The position numbers and the translations under genes are program-made. Shown here piece by piece: positions 1-9,174 of a DNA stretch of 52,244 nucleotides. How positions within the stretch are numbered: position 1 is the first letter of the stretch; the number at the start of each line of letters is the position of its first letter. Under the pieces are notes generated by a model. It saw only the letters and a list, made by a program, of their open reading frames with translations, was not told the origin of the DNA and ran no database searches. This DNA is from Rhizobium alarense (lineage in GTDB: Bacteria; Pseudomonadota; Alphaproteobacteria; Rhizobiales; Rhizobiaceae). The DNA lies in contig NZ_JAKGBU010000006.1 of the NCBI RefSeq assembly GCF_021555155.1, forward strand, positions 1 through 52,244, written 5' to 3'.

Positions 1-1966
1 GCGCCACGGGAAGGATCGCAAGTTTCGTCTGGGGATCGACCTTGACCGCCTGCATCCACGTCGTTTCGCCGAGCGCCGCTTCGACGATGCCGGAGCGCGG
101 CGACGGCTTCAACATCTTGCTGAGCCCGGGGTTGCGCAGGTCCGCGTCGATCAGGAGCGTCCGCTTGCCGCTTGCAGCCAGCAGGACGGCGAAATTCGCC
201 GCAACCGTCGACTTGCCCTCGCCGGGCATCGCCGAGACGACGCCGATCACCCGGCTCTCCCGCCCCTGCAACAGGACGTCGCTCGCGAGCTTGGCATTGC
301 GCAGCGTTTCGGCAAAGGCCGACCGCGGTGCGTCGAGCACGACGCGTGTGATACGCTCCAGCGGCAGCACCTCGTCCTCCGGCAACTCGCCATCACGCGG
401 TTTCTGCATCTTCGCGCCGACCAGTCGCATGCGGCGCCTGCCCGGCTTGCCGACGAGCGGCAGGTAGCCGAGCGGTTTCAGGCCCAGCTGGGTGCGGACG
501 TCGTTCTCGACGCGAAAGAAACGCTCGCGCATCTCCTGCACGAAGGCGAGCGCACCGCCCGCCATCAGCCCCAGCACCAGCGACAGCGCCATCACCATCG
601 TCTTCCTGGGGCTCGACGGCGAGACGGGAACGCCGGCATCCGAGATGACGCGCGCCTTGGCGATCGGGAACGACTGCTGCTGCGACGCCTGCTCGTAGCG
701 TCCGAGATAGGATTCGGAGAGCGTCTTCAGCGCTGCCGCCTTCTGCTCCAGCTCGCGCAGTTGCACCAGCGACCTGTTGGCCTCGGAATTGCGGCCCGAG
801 ACAGTGTCGATGTTTTCGCGCAGCGATTCCTCGCGCGAACGGGCGACCTCATATTCGTTGCGGTAGCTTGCGGCCAGCTGCTGGAGCTCCTGATATATCT
901 GGCCGGCGAGATCCGACTTTTCGCCGCGCAACGCCACGGCCTGCGGATGATCCGCGCCGAAATTGTCGGAAATCTCCTGTTCCCGCTTGCTGACGGAAAG
1001 ATAGCGGCCGCGCAGTTCCTGAATAACGGAATTGTCCGCCTGCCGTGTCGGCACGGTGGCGTTGTCGACGGCCTTGTCCGGCCCCTGCTCGACGATCGCA
1101 CGGAACTGGTTGTAGCGCGCCGACGCGCTGGCCGTGTCGGCCTGGGCCACGATGAGCTGGCTGTTGAGGTCGGCGAGCTGCTGCTCGGACATCAGCTCGC
1201 CCCGCGCCGAGGTAAGGCCGTTCTCGGTCTTGTAGCGCTCGACCTCCAGCGCCGCCTCCTGGGCGCGCCGCTGCAGGTCCGTCAGACGCTCCTGCAGCCA
1301 GATCGAGGCACGCTCGGTTGCGTCGAAATTGGCGTTGAGCTGATCGGTGAGAAATGCCTCGGCATAGCCTTTGGCGATCACCGCGGCGAGCTGCGGATCG
1401 GAGGAGCGGAAGGAAATCGCGACAACGGAACTGCGCGATACGCGCTCGACCGTCAGCGCCTGCTGCAGCAGGGCCGCCGCCTTCTGCCGGTTGCCGTTGC
1501 GGATCGCCTCCTCGGAACGCTCCGGCGAAAGGGAAAACAGGTCGGTCGCCGATTTCACCCAGCCCTTCACGAGGGCCATCGGCGACTGGGGCGGATTGAG
1601 GATCGTCGCGTTCTCGGCCAGGTTCAGGTCGTCGGTCACTCGCAGTGCCAGGCGGCCGGATTTCAGGATCTCGACGGCGCTCGAAATGCGCATGTCCGCC
1701 TGCTGGCTGCTCTGCGGTGACTGCTCCGTCTCTTCGGCGTAGCGCGAGAGGTTCTCGTCGAGCAGGACCTGGGTCATCGAGGTGTAGATCGGCGTCGTGA
1801 AGACGAGATAGGAGGCGCCGAGCGCCAGGAACAGCACGGCCGCGAGCGCCACGATCCGGGCCCGGCGGGCGACGATCACCATCAGCCGGTTGAGATCGAT
1901 GAAGGAATCGGACGCATCCTGTTCCCGGTGAAGGATGCTGTTGCGGGGCAAGGTCCGTTGATGCAT
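1..1966 (-). CDS. exoP: ExoP, succinoglycan chain-length/polymerisation protein with BY-kinase domain (partial)
   Basis: Inner-membrane polysaccharide co-polymerase that controls chain length and export of succinoglycan. About 655 N-terminal residues are visible and the C-terminus lies beyond the left edge. A Wzz-type domain with a first membrane segment (about residues 24-45, after the motif RLMVIVARR) is followed by a long coiled-coil periplasmic region. A second membrane segment precedes the cytoplasmic kinase domain, which shows Walker A (SAMPGEGKST, about residue 580) and Walker A' (LLIDADLRNPG, about residue 600). The tyrosine-rich tail expected of BY-kinases would be off the window. 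The ATG at 1966 is chosen because the reading continues unbroken into the conserved N-terminus, although no strong ribosome site is visible. It is the last gene of the exoHKLAMONP run and is separated from exoN by a hairpin. Identity is supported by gene order as well as domains. Confidence 0.93.
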   Translation of the reverse strand, partial: MHQRTLPRNSILHREQDASDSFIDLNRLMVIVARRARIVALAAVLFLALGASYLVFTTPIYTSMTQVLLDENLSRYAEETEQSPQSSQQADMRISSAVEILKSGRLALRVTDDLNLAENATILNPPQSPMALVKGWVKSATDLFSLSPERSEEAIRNGNRQKAAALLQQALTVERVSRSSVVAISFRSSDPQLAAVIAKGYAEAFLTDQLNANFDATERASIWLQERLTDLQRRAQEAALEVERYKTENGLTSARGELMSEQQLADLNSQLIVAQADTASASARYNQFRAIVEQGPDKAVDNATVPTRQADNSVIQELRGRYLSVSKREQEISDNFGADHPQAVALRGEKSDLAGQIYQELQQLAASYRNEYEVARSREESLRENIDTVSGRNSEANRSLVQLRELEQKAAALKTLSESYLGRYEQASQQQSFPIAKARVISDAGVPVSPSSPRKTMVMALSLVLGLMAGGALAFVQEMRERFFRVENDVRTQLGLKPLGYLPLVGKPGRRRMRLVGAKMQKPRDGELPEDEVLPLERITRVVLDAPRSAFAETLRNAKLASDVLLQGRESRVIGVVSAMPGEGKSTVAANFAVLLAASGKRTLLIDADLRNPGLSKMLKPSPRSGIVEAALGETTWMQAVKVDPQTKLAILPVA

Positions 1967-2020
1967 GGGCCGTTTCTGCCTTCCTGGCTCGGTTCGTGCG
2001 GGCTGCTCACGCCGCCGTCT

Positions 2021-2048
2021 GTCCCGGGCCGGTCCGCCGGCCCGGGAC
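2021..2048 (-). terminator. Perfect 12-bp stem hairpin between exoN and exoP
   Basis: A 12 bp arm (GTCCCGGGCCGG) is repeated exactly as its reverse complement around a 4-nt loop, 12 bp downstream of the exoN stop and about 55 bp before the exoP start. No T tract follows in either direction. It is therefore more likely an attenuator or mRNA-stabilising hairpin than a full intrinsic terminator. Confidence 0.6.
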
Positions 2049-2060
2049 AATTGCACTTCG

Positions 2061-2966
2061 TTATGCAGCGCGCGTGGCGCCCTCGTGCGACAGGACCAGC
2101 GCGCGCAGCGACTGGTAGACGGCCGCGCCGATATCCGCCCGCTTGAGCGCGAAGGCCACATTCGCCTCGATGAAGCCGTGTTTCGAGCCGCAGTCGAAGG
2201 TGCGCCCGTCATAGGGATGCGCGTGGAACGGCTGGCTGTCGGAAAGGGCCAGCATGCTGTCGGTCAGCTGGATCTCGTTGCCGGCACCGCGCTGCTGGCG
2301 GGCGAGAAGTCCGAAAATCTCCGGCTGCAGGATATAGCGACCGTTGAGGTAGAAGTTCGACGGCGCTTCGCCGGCCTTCGGCTTCTCCACCATGCCGGTG
2401 ATCGCGAAGCCGTGCGGCACGGCGGCGCCCGTCGCGACGATGCCATATTGCGAGGCCTCTTCCGGCGCGCATTGCTCGACGCCGACGACATTGCCGCCAA
2501 CGTGGCCGTAGAGGTCCATGAGACCGGCAAGGCAGCCGCGGGCACCGTAGGAGATCATGTCGGGCAGGAGCAGCGCGAAAGGCTCGTCGCCGATCAGGTC
2601 ACGGGCGCACCACACCGCATGGCCGAGGCCGAGCGGCGCCTGCTGGCGCGTGAAGCTGACGGAGCCCGCCTTCGGCAGCAGCCGTTCCAGTTCGGAAACC
2701 TGCGCGTCCTTGCCGGACCGGGTAAGCGACGTGATCAGTTCGGGCGTATCGTCGAAATGATCCTCGATCGCCTGCTTGTTGCGGCTCGTCACGAAGACGA
2801 TGTGTTCGATGCCCGCCTCGCGGGCTTCGTCGACCGCGTATTGCACCACCGGACGATCGACGACCGTCAGCATCTCCTTGGGCATCGCCTTGGTGGCGGG
2901 CAGGAAGCGGGTCCCGTTGCCGGCCACGGGGATGACGGCCTTGCGGACTGTCTTGGTACGCTCCAT
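2061..2966 (-). CDS. exoN: ExoN, UTP-glucose-1-phosphate uridylyltransferase
   Basis: Converts UTP and glucose-1-phosphate to UDP-glucose, the main sugar donor for succinoglycan, in the cytoplasm. The 301-residue product is full length for the GalU/ExoN family. It begins with the nucleotide-binding signature ([19 protein letters not shown]) followed by PKEML, and carries VEKP and the C-terminal DCGSKHG segment seen in bacterial UGPases. The ATG at 2966 is preferred because AAGGA lies 8 nt upstream. An in-frame GTG at 2972 overlaps the exoO stop codon but sits too close to that ribosome site. The gene follows exoO without a gap, so translation is probably coupled. A housekeeping galU elsewhere would be expected, making this the cluster-dedicated copy. 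Confidence 0.95.
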   Translation of the reverse strand: MERTKTVRKAVIPVAGNGTRFLPATKAMPKEMLTVVDRPVVQYAVDEAREAGIEHIVFVTSRNKQAIEDHFDDTPELITSLTRSGKDAQVSELERLLPKAGSVSFTRQQAPLGLGHAVWCARDLIGDEPFALLLPDMISYGARGCLAGLMDLYGHVGGNVVGVEQCAPEEASQYGIVATGAAVPHGFAITGMVEKPKAGEAPSNFYLNGRYILQPEIFGLLARQQRGAGNEIQLTDSMLALSDSQPFHAHPYDGRTFDCGSKHGFIEANVAFALKRADIGAAVYQSLRALVLSHEGATRAA

Positions 2967-2971
2967 GGGCA

Positions 2972-3994
2972 CTATCCTTTACTCTTGAACGGAGAAAGTT
3001 CCGTTGTCGATTGCGGAAGGGCCGCGCGATGCGCGGCGGCTTTGCGGCGGGCCAACGGCGCCGCGAGGCGGCGCAGTCGGGCAGCGATCGGCATTCTCAG
3101 ATGCCGGAGCGCACGGGGATCGCCGAGCGCGACCTTCAACGCGCCGCGTGGCGAAAGGTTCTTCAGATGCCCGACGATCGCGAGGAACGAGCGCGCCTCC
3201 TCGAGACTGCGCGTCCGGCGCGCCTGAGCCGCCGCGGCTGCGGTGCCGAGCGGAAAGCGGAGGAGAAAGCGCGCGTCCGCAGCCAGCATCGCCTCGACAT
3301 GGTGCGGCTTCAGCACCCGCGAGATCGACCCGTCGCGGATGTGGTAGACGTAACCCGTCTCCGGAACGACGCGGCACTTTGCGCCGAGCGCCAGCGCGGA
3401 GGCGAGCAGAAGATAATCCTCGCCGATCCTCAGGTCCTCGTCGAAGCGCAACCGGTTTTCCTCCAGGAACCTTCGCCGGAACACCGGCTTCATGTAGCCG
3501 AAATTGTGCGTCGCCTCGAAAAGCACGTTCGAGGCAATGAAATCGGCGAGCGTCAGCCACGACAGGCAGCCGAGCAGTTCCGGCGCGAACATGCGCTCGC
3601 TGCGGCCATCCGGGGAAACCACCTCGATATTGTCGACCGCGACATCGGCGTTCTCCCGTTCGGCGACCGCGAGCATCGCCGAGAGCCGTTCGGGGTGGAC
3701 CGCATCGTCGGAATCGAGAACCGCCACCCACCGGCCGCGGGCCGCGTCGAACCCGGCATTGCGCGCACCGCCGGGACCCCGATTCCTGTCGAGCGCGACG
3801 AGCCGGACTGCGGGGTCGGCAAACGCAAGAACCACGTCGCGCGTACCATCCGAGGAGCAGTCGTCCACCACGACAACCTCCACGCAAACGCCCCGCTGGG
3901 CGCGGGCGCTTGCGACGGCGCAGGCAATCGTCTCCGCCGCATTGTAGGCGGCGATCACGAACGTCACGTCGGGTTCAAGGGTTGTATCCGTCAC
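2972..3994 (-). CDS. exoO: ExoO, family 2 glycosyltransferase (fifth sugar)
   Basis: Membrane-associated glycosyltransferase expected to add the fifth residue, a beta-1,6-linked glucose, to the lipid-linked succinoglycan unit (role known from Sinorhizobium meliloti ExoO). The 340-residue product has a GT-A fold: [14 protein letters not shown] near the N-terminus, [27 protein letters not shown], the metal-binding DSDDA, and GEDYLL near residue 200. A longer reading frame extends upstream, but the GTG at 3994 fits best because its GTGA overlaps the exoM stop and places the family start correctly. It overlaps exoM by 4 nt and touches exoN. It resembles ExoU in this window (both have FVADN/VAVDN and GEDY blocks), so the exact linkage rests on position in the cluster. 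Confidence 0.9.
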   Translation of the reverse strand: MTDTTLEPDVTFVIAAYNAAETIACAVASARAQRGVCVEVVVVDDCSSDGTRDVVLAFADPAVRLVALDRNRGPGGARNAGFDAARGRWVAVLDSDDAVHPERLSAMLAVAERENADVAVDNIEVVSPDGRSERMFAPELLGCLSWLTLADFIASNVLFEATHNFGYMKPVFRRRFLEENRLRFDEDLRIGEDYLLLASALALGAKCRVVPETGYVYHIRDGSISRVLKPHHVEAMLAADARFLLRFPLGTAAAAAQARRTRSLEEARSFLAIVGHLKNLSPRGALKVALGDPRALRHLRMPIAARLRRLAAPLARRKAAAHRAALPQSTTELSPFKSKG

Positions 3995-4929
3995 GCCGCG
4001 TTCTCCAACTGCCCGTATTGTTCGATTGCTCGTGCCCCGAAGAGGCCGGCAACCGCGCCGGCATGGAGCGCACCCCGCAGGGCATAGCGGTAGCGTCGGA
4101 CCCGGAAGGGGAAGAGGGCGAGCGACACCGCGGCGCAGAAGCCGCATTTGGTGGCGGCGAGCCCCATCTGCCGCAACCTGCTGAACCCCTCGTACTTGTC
4201 TGCCAGAATGCGCCCGTGCGTCTGACCCATGCGGAAGCGTCGCCGCGCCAGCCAGAGGAAGGTGGCGCGATCTTTGGCGACCGGTTCGTGCACCCAGGCC
4301 TCGGCCGCGAATTCAATCCGGCCGCCGGCGGCGTGGACGGCGTCGAAGAACGCGGTGTCCTCGCCGCCGCTCCGCCCGAGCGCCAGATCGAACCGCCGGC
4401 CGGCGATGGCGCCGGAATCGAGCCGCAGCAGCACGTTGCAGGTGTAACCCGTGCGGATCGCGCCATCGACCCAGACGGGCCGCGTGGAATGGAAATCGCC
4501 GCGGCGCATCCAGCCCGGCGCATCGGGGCGGTAATGTGCCTTCACCGGCCCGAGCACCGCCGCGGCACCCGTCTGGTCGGCCTGCTCGAGCAGTGTCACG
4601 AGCCAGAGCTCGTCCACCGTTTCGTCATCGTCGATGAAGGCGACGAAGTCCGCGGCGCAATGATCGAGGCAGGCGTTGCGCGCAATGGAAATGTTGCCGG
4701 CCGGAGCGTGGACATAGACGATCTCCATGCCGATCAGCCGCCGCGCCGCCTCGACACGCGGTGCCGCGCTCGGCGTGACGTCGTTGTCGGCGACGACGGC
4801 CCGCAGGTGCACACCTTCCGGCCGGCGCATCAGGGCGAGCGACACCAGCGTCTGCTCCAATTCCTTGCGGCGGAAGGTGCAGACGGCAATGTCGACGCGG
4901 CGTTCGGGCACGGGGGAATGGTCGGTCAA
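3991..4929 (-). CDS. exoM: ExoM, family 2 glycosyltransferase (fourth sugar)
   Basis: Expected to add the fourth sugar (beta-1,4-glucose) of the succinoglycan octasaccharide on its lipid carrier. The 312-residue product shows DIAVCTFRR at the N-terminus, VVADND, ISIARNACLD, the metal-binding DDDE motif, and the ExoM-type blocks RRGDFHST, GYTCNVLLR, GGEDTAFF and RMGQTHGR. The start is a TTG at 4929: a strong GGAGGG lies 7 nt upstream and TTGA overlaps the exoA stop. Length agrees with the family (about 310). It is translationally coupled to exoA above and exoO below. The non-ATG start may lower output relative to its neighbours. Confidence 0.92.
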   Translation of the reverse strand: MTDHSPVPERRVDIAVCTFRRKELEQTLVSLALMRRPEGVHLRAVVADNDVTPSAAPRVEAARRLIGMEIVYVHAPAGNISIARNACLDHCAADFVAFIDDDETVDELWLVTLLEQADQTGAAAVLGPVKAHYRPDAPGWMRRGDFHSTRPVWVDGAIRTGYTCNVLLRLDSGAIAGRRFDLALGRSGGEDTAFFDAVHAAGGRIEFAAEAWVHEPVAKDRATFLWLARRRFRMGQTHGRILADKYEGFSRLRQMGLAATKCGFCAAVSLALFPFRVRRYRYALRGALHAGAVAGLFGARAIEQYGQLENAA

Positions 4930-5924
4930 GGGATTACCCTCCGCGGCCGGAAAGCAAGCAGTTCGCGCCAGAAGCCGGCCGACCAGGCGAAGTGCATGAC
5001 CATGGCGGAGATCGCGGCAAGCGGCCCGTAGGGATTGCGCTGCCCCAGCGCCATCCACGTGCCATAACCAAGGCAGGCGACCGCCCAGAGCGCGAAGGGC
5101 ACCGCGGCGATCCAGGTCAGCGCAGCCAGCAGCGCGCCGAAGGTCACCGGCGCGACCATGAGGGGAATCATCTGGCGAATGCTGGGCAATGCGCGGTGCT
5201 TGAGGAAATTCCGGGCGCGCCCGCGTCCGTAACCGAAATACTGCCGGAACAACGGGCCGACGCTCGCGCGCGGATAGTAGACCATGCTCGTCTTCGCGGT
5301 CATCCAGATCCGGTAGCCGGCTTTGTGAAGGCGGTAGTCGAATTCCGCGTCCTCATTGGCGCTGAAACTCTCGTCGTAGCCGCCGACCGCTTCGAAAGCC
5401 GAAATGCGCATGAGCGCATGATGCCCGTGATCGGCCCAGTGGCTCTCCGCCCCCTTGCGATGCTTGGCGCCGCCGTTGCCGAGGGTGGAGTTCTGCGCGA
5501 AGGCCGTCGCCTTCTGGAAGGTGCCGAATCCGACCGTCTGCATGGCGACGACCACGGAGTCGGCGCCGGTGACCAGCGCCTCCTCGACGAGCCGCCGGCC
5601 GTAATCGTCCGGATAGGAGCCGTGCGCGTCGACGCGGATCATATAGTCGTAGCCGGCACCGAAGGTGGCGACGGCGAGATTGACCGCGGCACTTTGGATA
5701 CGCTTCGGGTTGTCGAGAAAACGGATCCGTTCATGGTCGACCGCCAGCCGCTGGGCGATCTCCCGCGTCCCGTCGGTGCTGCCGCCGTCGGCGATGACGA
5801 GCGTTGCATCGAGCGCCTCCATCGACGGCGCCAGACGACCGACCAGCGGCTCCAGATGCTTCGCCTCGTTGAGGCACGGTATGACGATGAGGCAGCGCAC
5901 GGATTTCAAGGCTTCAGCGGTCAT
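4926..5924 (-). CDS. exoA: ExoA, family 2 glucosyltransferase (second sugar)
   Basis: Expected to add the first glucose (beta-1,3) to the galactose placed by ExoY, giving the disaccharide-lipid. The 332-residue product begins VRCLIVIPCLNEAKHL, followed by VIADGGSTDGTREIA, a DAHG metal-binding motif, and NEDAEFDYRLHKAGYRIW. Two hydrophobic segments close the protein (about residues 245-310), matching the membrane-anchored ExoA family. The ATG at 5924 is chosen because it restores the family N-terminus. It overlaps the end of exoL by 11 nt, implying coupled translation. Confidence 0.93.
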   Translation of the reverse strand: MTAEALKSVRCLIVIPCLNEAKHLEPLVGRLAPSMEALDATLVIADGGSTDGTREIAQRLAVDHERIRFLDNPKRIQSAAVNLAVATFGAGYDYMIRVDAHGSYPDDYGRRLVEEALVTGADSVVVAMQTVGFGTFQKATAFAQNSTLGNGGAKHRKGAESHWADHGHHALMRISAFEAVGGYDESFSANEDAEFDYRLHKAGYRIWMTAKTSMVYYPRASVGPLFRQYFGYGRGRARNFLKHRALPSIRQMIPLMVAPVTFGALLAALTWIAAVPFALWAVACLGYGTWMALGQRNPYGPLAAISAMVMHFAWSAGFWRELLAFRPRRVIP

Positions 5925-7128
5925 GGTAGTCCACCTTGGTTGCGACGAGGTCGGGATAGGCCGGGGCATTGTCGGCGCAGGGTGTGCGGCGCGGCAGCCC
6001 CGCGAGGCGGCGGACCAGCGCAACGCAATCGGCGCGCTGGTAGATCCAGGGCTTTTCGCCTTCGGCGGCAACCGCGTCATATGCCGCGCGATAGCGCGTG
6101 GCATCCATCGCGGCGAGAAGGGCGCTCAGACGGTCAACCGTTGGCTCGGGCAGCGTCAGGCCGATGCCGTGCGCGGCGACGAACCGCGCCGTTTCCGTTC
6201 CCGCCACGACGATCGGCACCGCACCGTGGCGGCAGCCCTCGTACAACCGGTTCGGCAGGAGCCAGCTCGAGTTCAGCCCTTCCTCGAAGAAGTCGATCGC
6301 CCAGACGAATTGCACCTCGTCGTAGATCGCCGCGACATCCTCCGGATTGCGATAAGGGCCTTCGAAACGAAGATAGGGCTCGCGCGCGACGAAACCGTCG
6401 AAATCGGGGAATTCCGAGCGTGCCGGCCGGCCGCGCAGGACCACCTCGAACTGCCCTTCGAGCACGCGCGTGAAAGCAGCAAGCAGCTCAAGCGACTTCC
6501 GGCATCGAAGTGCGCCGAACCAGCCGATGCGCCAGGGAGCACCGGGCGCCGGCGGACGCGACCGGACAGCGGGCGCCGACCTGGCCGGATCGAGCTCCAG
6601 CATGCGGTTTTCGACGAGCTGCACTGGCGCCCGGATACCGGACAGCGGGCGGAAATAGCTCTCCACGAATGCCGGCGAGCTGGTCAGGAGCAGGCCGACG
6701 TTCCGTCCGAGGCGGGCCTCGGCGAGCCGCAGCGCACGGCCGACCGCATCGTCGCGCAAAAGCAGCCTGTGAATGTCCAGGCATTCATAGACGATGGCGA
6801 CATCGTTGCCGTAACGGGTTGCGACGCGGTTTGCCACCGCCAGCATTTCGAGATTGCGCGCGATGATCACATCCGGCCTTGGTGCCGAACGCAGAAGGTC
6901 GCCGATCCGCAGGCAGGCGCGAGCGACGGCTGCGAGCCGATGGCCGAAACGCGCGTCCGCCGTTTGCCCGAGCTCGATCGCGGCGACGCCCTCGACTGCC
7001 GTGACCGCATCGTCACCGCGCCGGAAGCCCGCGAGCGTCAGCTCCGCACCGCCTGCCTTCAGCATCCGCACACGGCGCCGCACCGCCGGGTCGCTCAGGT
7101 CATGGACGAGGTAGAGGACGTTCGGCAT
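5914..7128 (-). CDS. exoL: ExoL, glycosyltransferase (third sugar)
   Basis: Expected to add the third residue (beta-1,4-glucose) of succinoglycan. The 404-residue product has a GT-B organisation. Its N-terminal domain begins MPNVLYLVHDLSDPAVRRR and includes PDVIIARNLEML and VYECLDIH. The C-terminal half has RIGWFGALRCRKS, the donor-binding stretch around NRLYEGCRHGAVPIV, and AAHGIGLTLPEP. Length matches S. meliloti ExoL (about 400). ATG at 7128. It is followed by exoA with an 11-nt overlap, and 111 bp of featureless sequence separates it from exoK. Confidence 0.92.
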   Translation of the reverse strand: MPNVLYLVHDLSDPAVRRRVRMLKAGGAELTLAGFRRGDDAVTAVEGVAAIELGQTADARFGHRLAAVARACLRIGDLLRSAPRPDVIIARNLEMLAVANRVATRYGNDVAIVYECLDIHRLLLRDDAVGRALRLAEARLGRNVGLLLTSSPAFVESYFRPLSGIRAPVQLVENRMLELDPARSAPAVRSRPPAPGAPWRIGWFGALRCRKSLELLAAFTRVLEGQFEVVLRGRPARSEFPDFDGFVAREPYLRFEGPYRNPEDVAAIYDEVQFVWAIDFFEEGLNSSWLLPNRLYEGCRHGAVPIVVAGTETARFVAAHGIGLTLPEPTVDRLSALLAAMDATRYRAAYDAVAAEGEKPWIYQRADCVALVRRLAGLPRRTPCADNAPAYPDLVATKVDYHDR

Positions 7129-7239
7129 CAGGACATCCCTTCCCGGCCGGCCTTGCCGGCTCTGCTGATGGGGTAGCGCATCGCTGCGCCGGTACGGCCT
7201 GTCTCGCTGGCGTGCATCTGCATCGGTCCCGCCGTCGCC

Positions 7240-8025
7240 TCAGTTCAGGATACAGGCGACGGAATCGGCGAACGGGCACGCGTCGCCCTCGGCCGTGAAG
7301 GCAACGCGATCCACCTCCAGCGTCGTCGGGCCCTCGTAGGCGAAAGCACCCATCCAGTCGGAGAGCTTGTCGGTGCCCCACAGCGAGAAGAATATCTTCT
7401 GCGCATTGCCCGGCAGCTTGTCAGGATCGCTAACCTCCTGGACCAGTTTGCCGTTCAGATAGTAGCGCAGGCGATCCTTCTGCCAGACGAAGGCATAGTC
7501 GTTGAAGCCGCCGTCGGCACCGCCCGGCACGTCGACCAGCTTCTCGTTGCCGCCCTTGCCGCCGACATACTGGTTGACCTGCACCTTGGCAGAATTCTTG
7601 CCGAGTACTTCGAAGTCGATCTCGTCATGCGGCTTCTTGTCGGTCGGCCCGATATAGGAGAAGAAGGCGGAGTTCAATCCGGAGCCGGTCGCGGCCTTCA
7701 TCCGCGCCTCGTACGTGCCGTATCCGTAACGTTTCCGCGTCTGCACCTCGCCGCAGGCAAATTTGCGGTCGCCGGCGGTGCGCTCCTCGAACGTCAGTTG
7801 GAGCACGCCCTCGCGGATTCCCACCTGATCCTTCGACCAGGTACAATTCTGGTGGCCGCCATTGTTCCAGCCATCGGAGACATACCAGAAGCGGGTGTTC
7901 AGGTGGTCGAAGTTTTCTACGAACGAAGTGCCCTTCGGCCCCTCCTGGGCGAGGGCAGGGCCTCCGGCGCAAAGACCGGTCAGGATGGCGACCAGTGATC
8001 GGGGCGAAAGAAGAGAATGGGCCAT
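7240..8025 (-). CDS. exoK: ExoK, secreted GH16 endo-beta-glycanase
   Basis: Secreted glycanase that cleaves nascent succinoglycan to yield lower-molecular-weight polymer. The 261-residue product has an N-terminal signal peptide (hydrophobic LVAILTGLCAGGPALAQ, cleavage after ALA near residue 26). The GH16 active-site block is DEIDFEVLG, with nucleophile E135, D137 and acid/base E139. YGYGTYEARMK precedes it and conserved tryptophans follow. ATG 8025 lies 3 nt after the exoH stop with AGAGGTGA upstream. Family architecture and the position between exoH and exoL make the call secure. Confidence 0.95.
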   Translation of the reverse strand: MAHSLLSPRSLVAILTGLCAGGPALAQEGPKGTSFVENFDHLNTRFWYVSDGWNNGGHQNCTWSKDQVGIREGVLQLTFEERTAGDRKFACGEVQTRKRYGYGTYEARMKAATGSGLNSAFFSYIGPTDKKPHDEIDFEVLGKNSAKVQVNQYVGGKGGNEKLVDVPGGADGGFNDYAFVWQKDRLRYYLNGKLVQEVSDPDKLPGNAQKIFFSLWGTDKLSDWMGAFAYEGPTTLEVDRVAFTAEGDACPFADSVACILN

Positions 8026-8028
8026 CGG

Positions 8029-9174
8029 TCACCTCTGCTGGGACACATAAGGGGAATTCTGATGGGTGGGCCGGGTTCGTCCGCCGGCCTCGACACCCGG
8101 TTTTGGCGCGAGTCCCCCGCGGCTTCCGGTCAGGACGGCATGCAGGCCCGGCCATACGTGCCTTACCGCCGCGTTCGTCGCGACGAGAAGGAACAGCACC
8201 AGCGGCGGGGCCGCGAAATAAAACAGCGTATAGTCCTCGACCGCACCGACGCGGTTGAACACCATCCAGAAGGCGATCAGCAGCGGGTAATGACCGCAGA
8301 AGATCCAGAAGCTCAGGCCTGCCGTACGCGACAGGCGTTCGCCCGCCCGGGTCCGGATCAGCAGCGCGGACAGCGCCCAGGCTCCGAATATCCCCGCGAC
8401 GGCGGCAAGGCTTCGCAGGCTGTCGAACCACAGGGGGTAGTCCGGGCCAAGCGCATAAAGACCGCTCGCCAGAAGCACCGACATGGCAAGGACGACGAGG
8501 ACGATCGATACGGCCCGGTCATCGAGCTTCCGCACGTCCATGCGATGAAGCGCGACGCACGCCCCGAATCCGAAGCCGAACAGGATCGATTTCTTGAGAA
8601 AGATCAGGTTCGGGACCGGGAGAACCGCATAGGCGAGCATCATCGCAAGGCTCGCCCGCGGATAGCGCCAGACGACCGCGGCGATCGCCGGTGACAGCAC
8701 GAGGCACAGAAGCAGGTCCCGGAGAAAATAGAGCGGCAGGTTGATCGGCCAGGACTCCGCCGCGAGGGCGAGGCTCAGCATCTCGCGTGGCGTGGCGCCG
8801 GCGACATCGGGCAGGTAGCCGAGACCGACGCCCGCGGTCTGCGCGAGGTAGACCAATGCCAGAAAGGCACCGTTCCAAAGCAGAAACGGCAGAAGGATTG
8901 TCAGCGCCTTCGTCTTCAAGGTCCTGCCGTAATGGAAATCGGCAAGCCCTTTGCGAAAGAGGAGGTAACCGGAAATGGCACTGAGGCACGGCACGCCGAT
9001 GCGGAACAGGCTGTCGCCGAGAAAGACTCTCAGCCAATCGGCAAAACCGTTCAGGCCGAGAAAGGGACTGGTCGCCGGGTTATAGGGAACATGCACGAAA
9101 ACGATGCCCGAGATCAGTACGATGCGCATCAGGTTGATACGTGATGAGACGTTCGCGTCCACGATGTCAGTCAC
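8029..9174 (-). CDS. exoH: ExoH, succinoglycan succinyltransferase (acyltransferase-3 family)
   Basis: Multi-pass inner-membrane acyltransferase that adds succinyl groups to succinoglycan; in S. meliloti this modification is needed for symbiotic activity and for ExoK cleavage. The 381-residue product shows RINLMRIVLISGIVFVHVP at the N-terminus (the acyltransferase-3 R...H motif), about ten hydrophobic segments, and the late SFWIFCGHYPLL block. The start is a GTG at 9174 next to AAAGGGG; an internal ATG at 9129 would remove the family N-terminus. It heads the exoHKLAMONP run, so its promoter should lie in 9175-9537. Confidence 0.92.
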   Translation of the reverse strand: MTDIVDANVSSRINLMRIVLISGIVFVHVPYNPATSPFLGLNGFADWLRVFLGDSLFRIGVPCLSAISGYLLFRKGLADFHYGRTLKTKALTILLPFLLWNGAFLALVYLAQTAGVGLGYLPDVAGATPREMLSLALAAESWPINLPLYFLRDLLLCLVLSPAIAAVVWRYPRASLAMMLAYAVLPVPNLIFLKKSILFGFGFGACVALHRMDVRKLDDRAVSIVLVVLAMSVLLASGLYALGPDYPLWFDSLRSLAAVAGIFGAWALSALLIRTRAGERLSRTAGLSFWIFCGHYPLLIAFWMVFNRVGAVEDYTLFYFAAPPLVLFLLVATNAAVRHVWPGLHAVLTGSRGGLAPKPGVEAGGRTRPTHQNSPYVSQQR

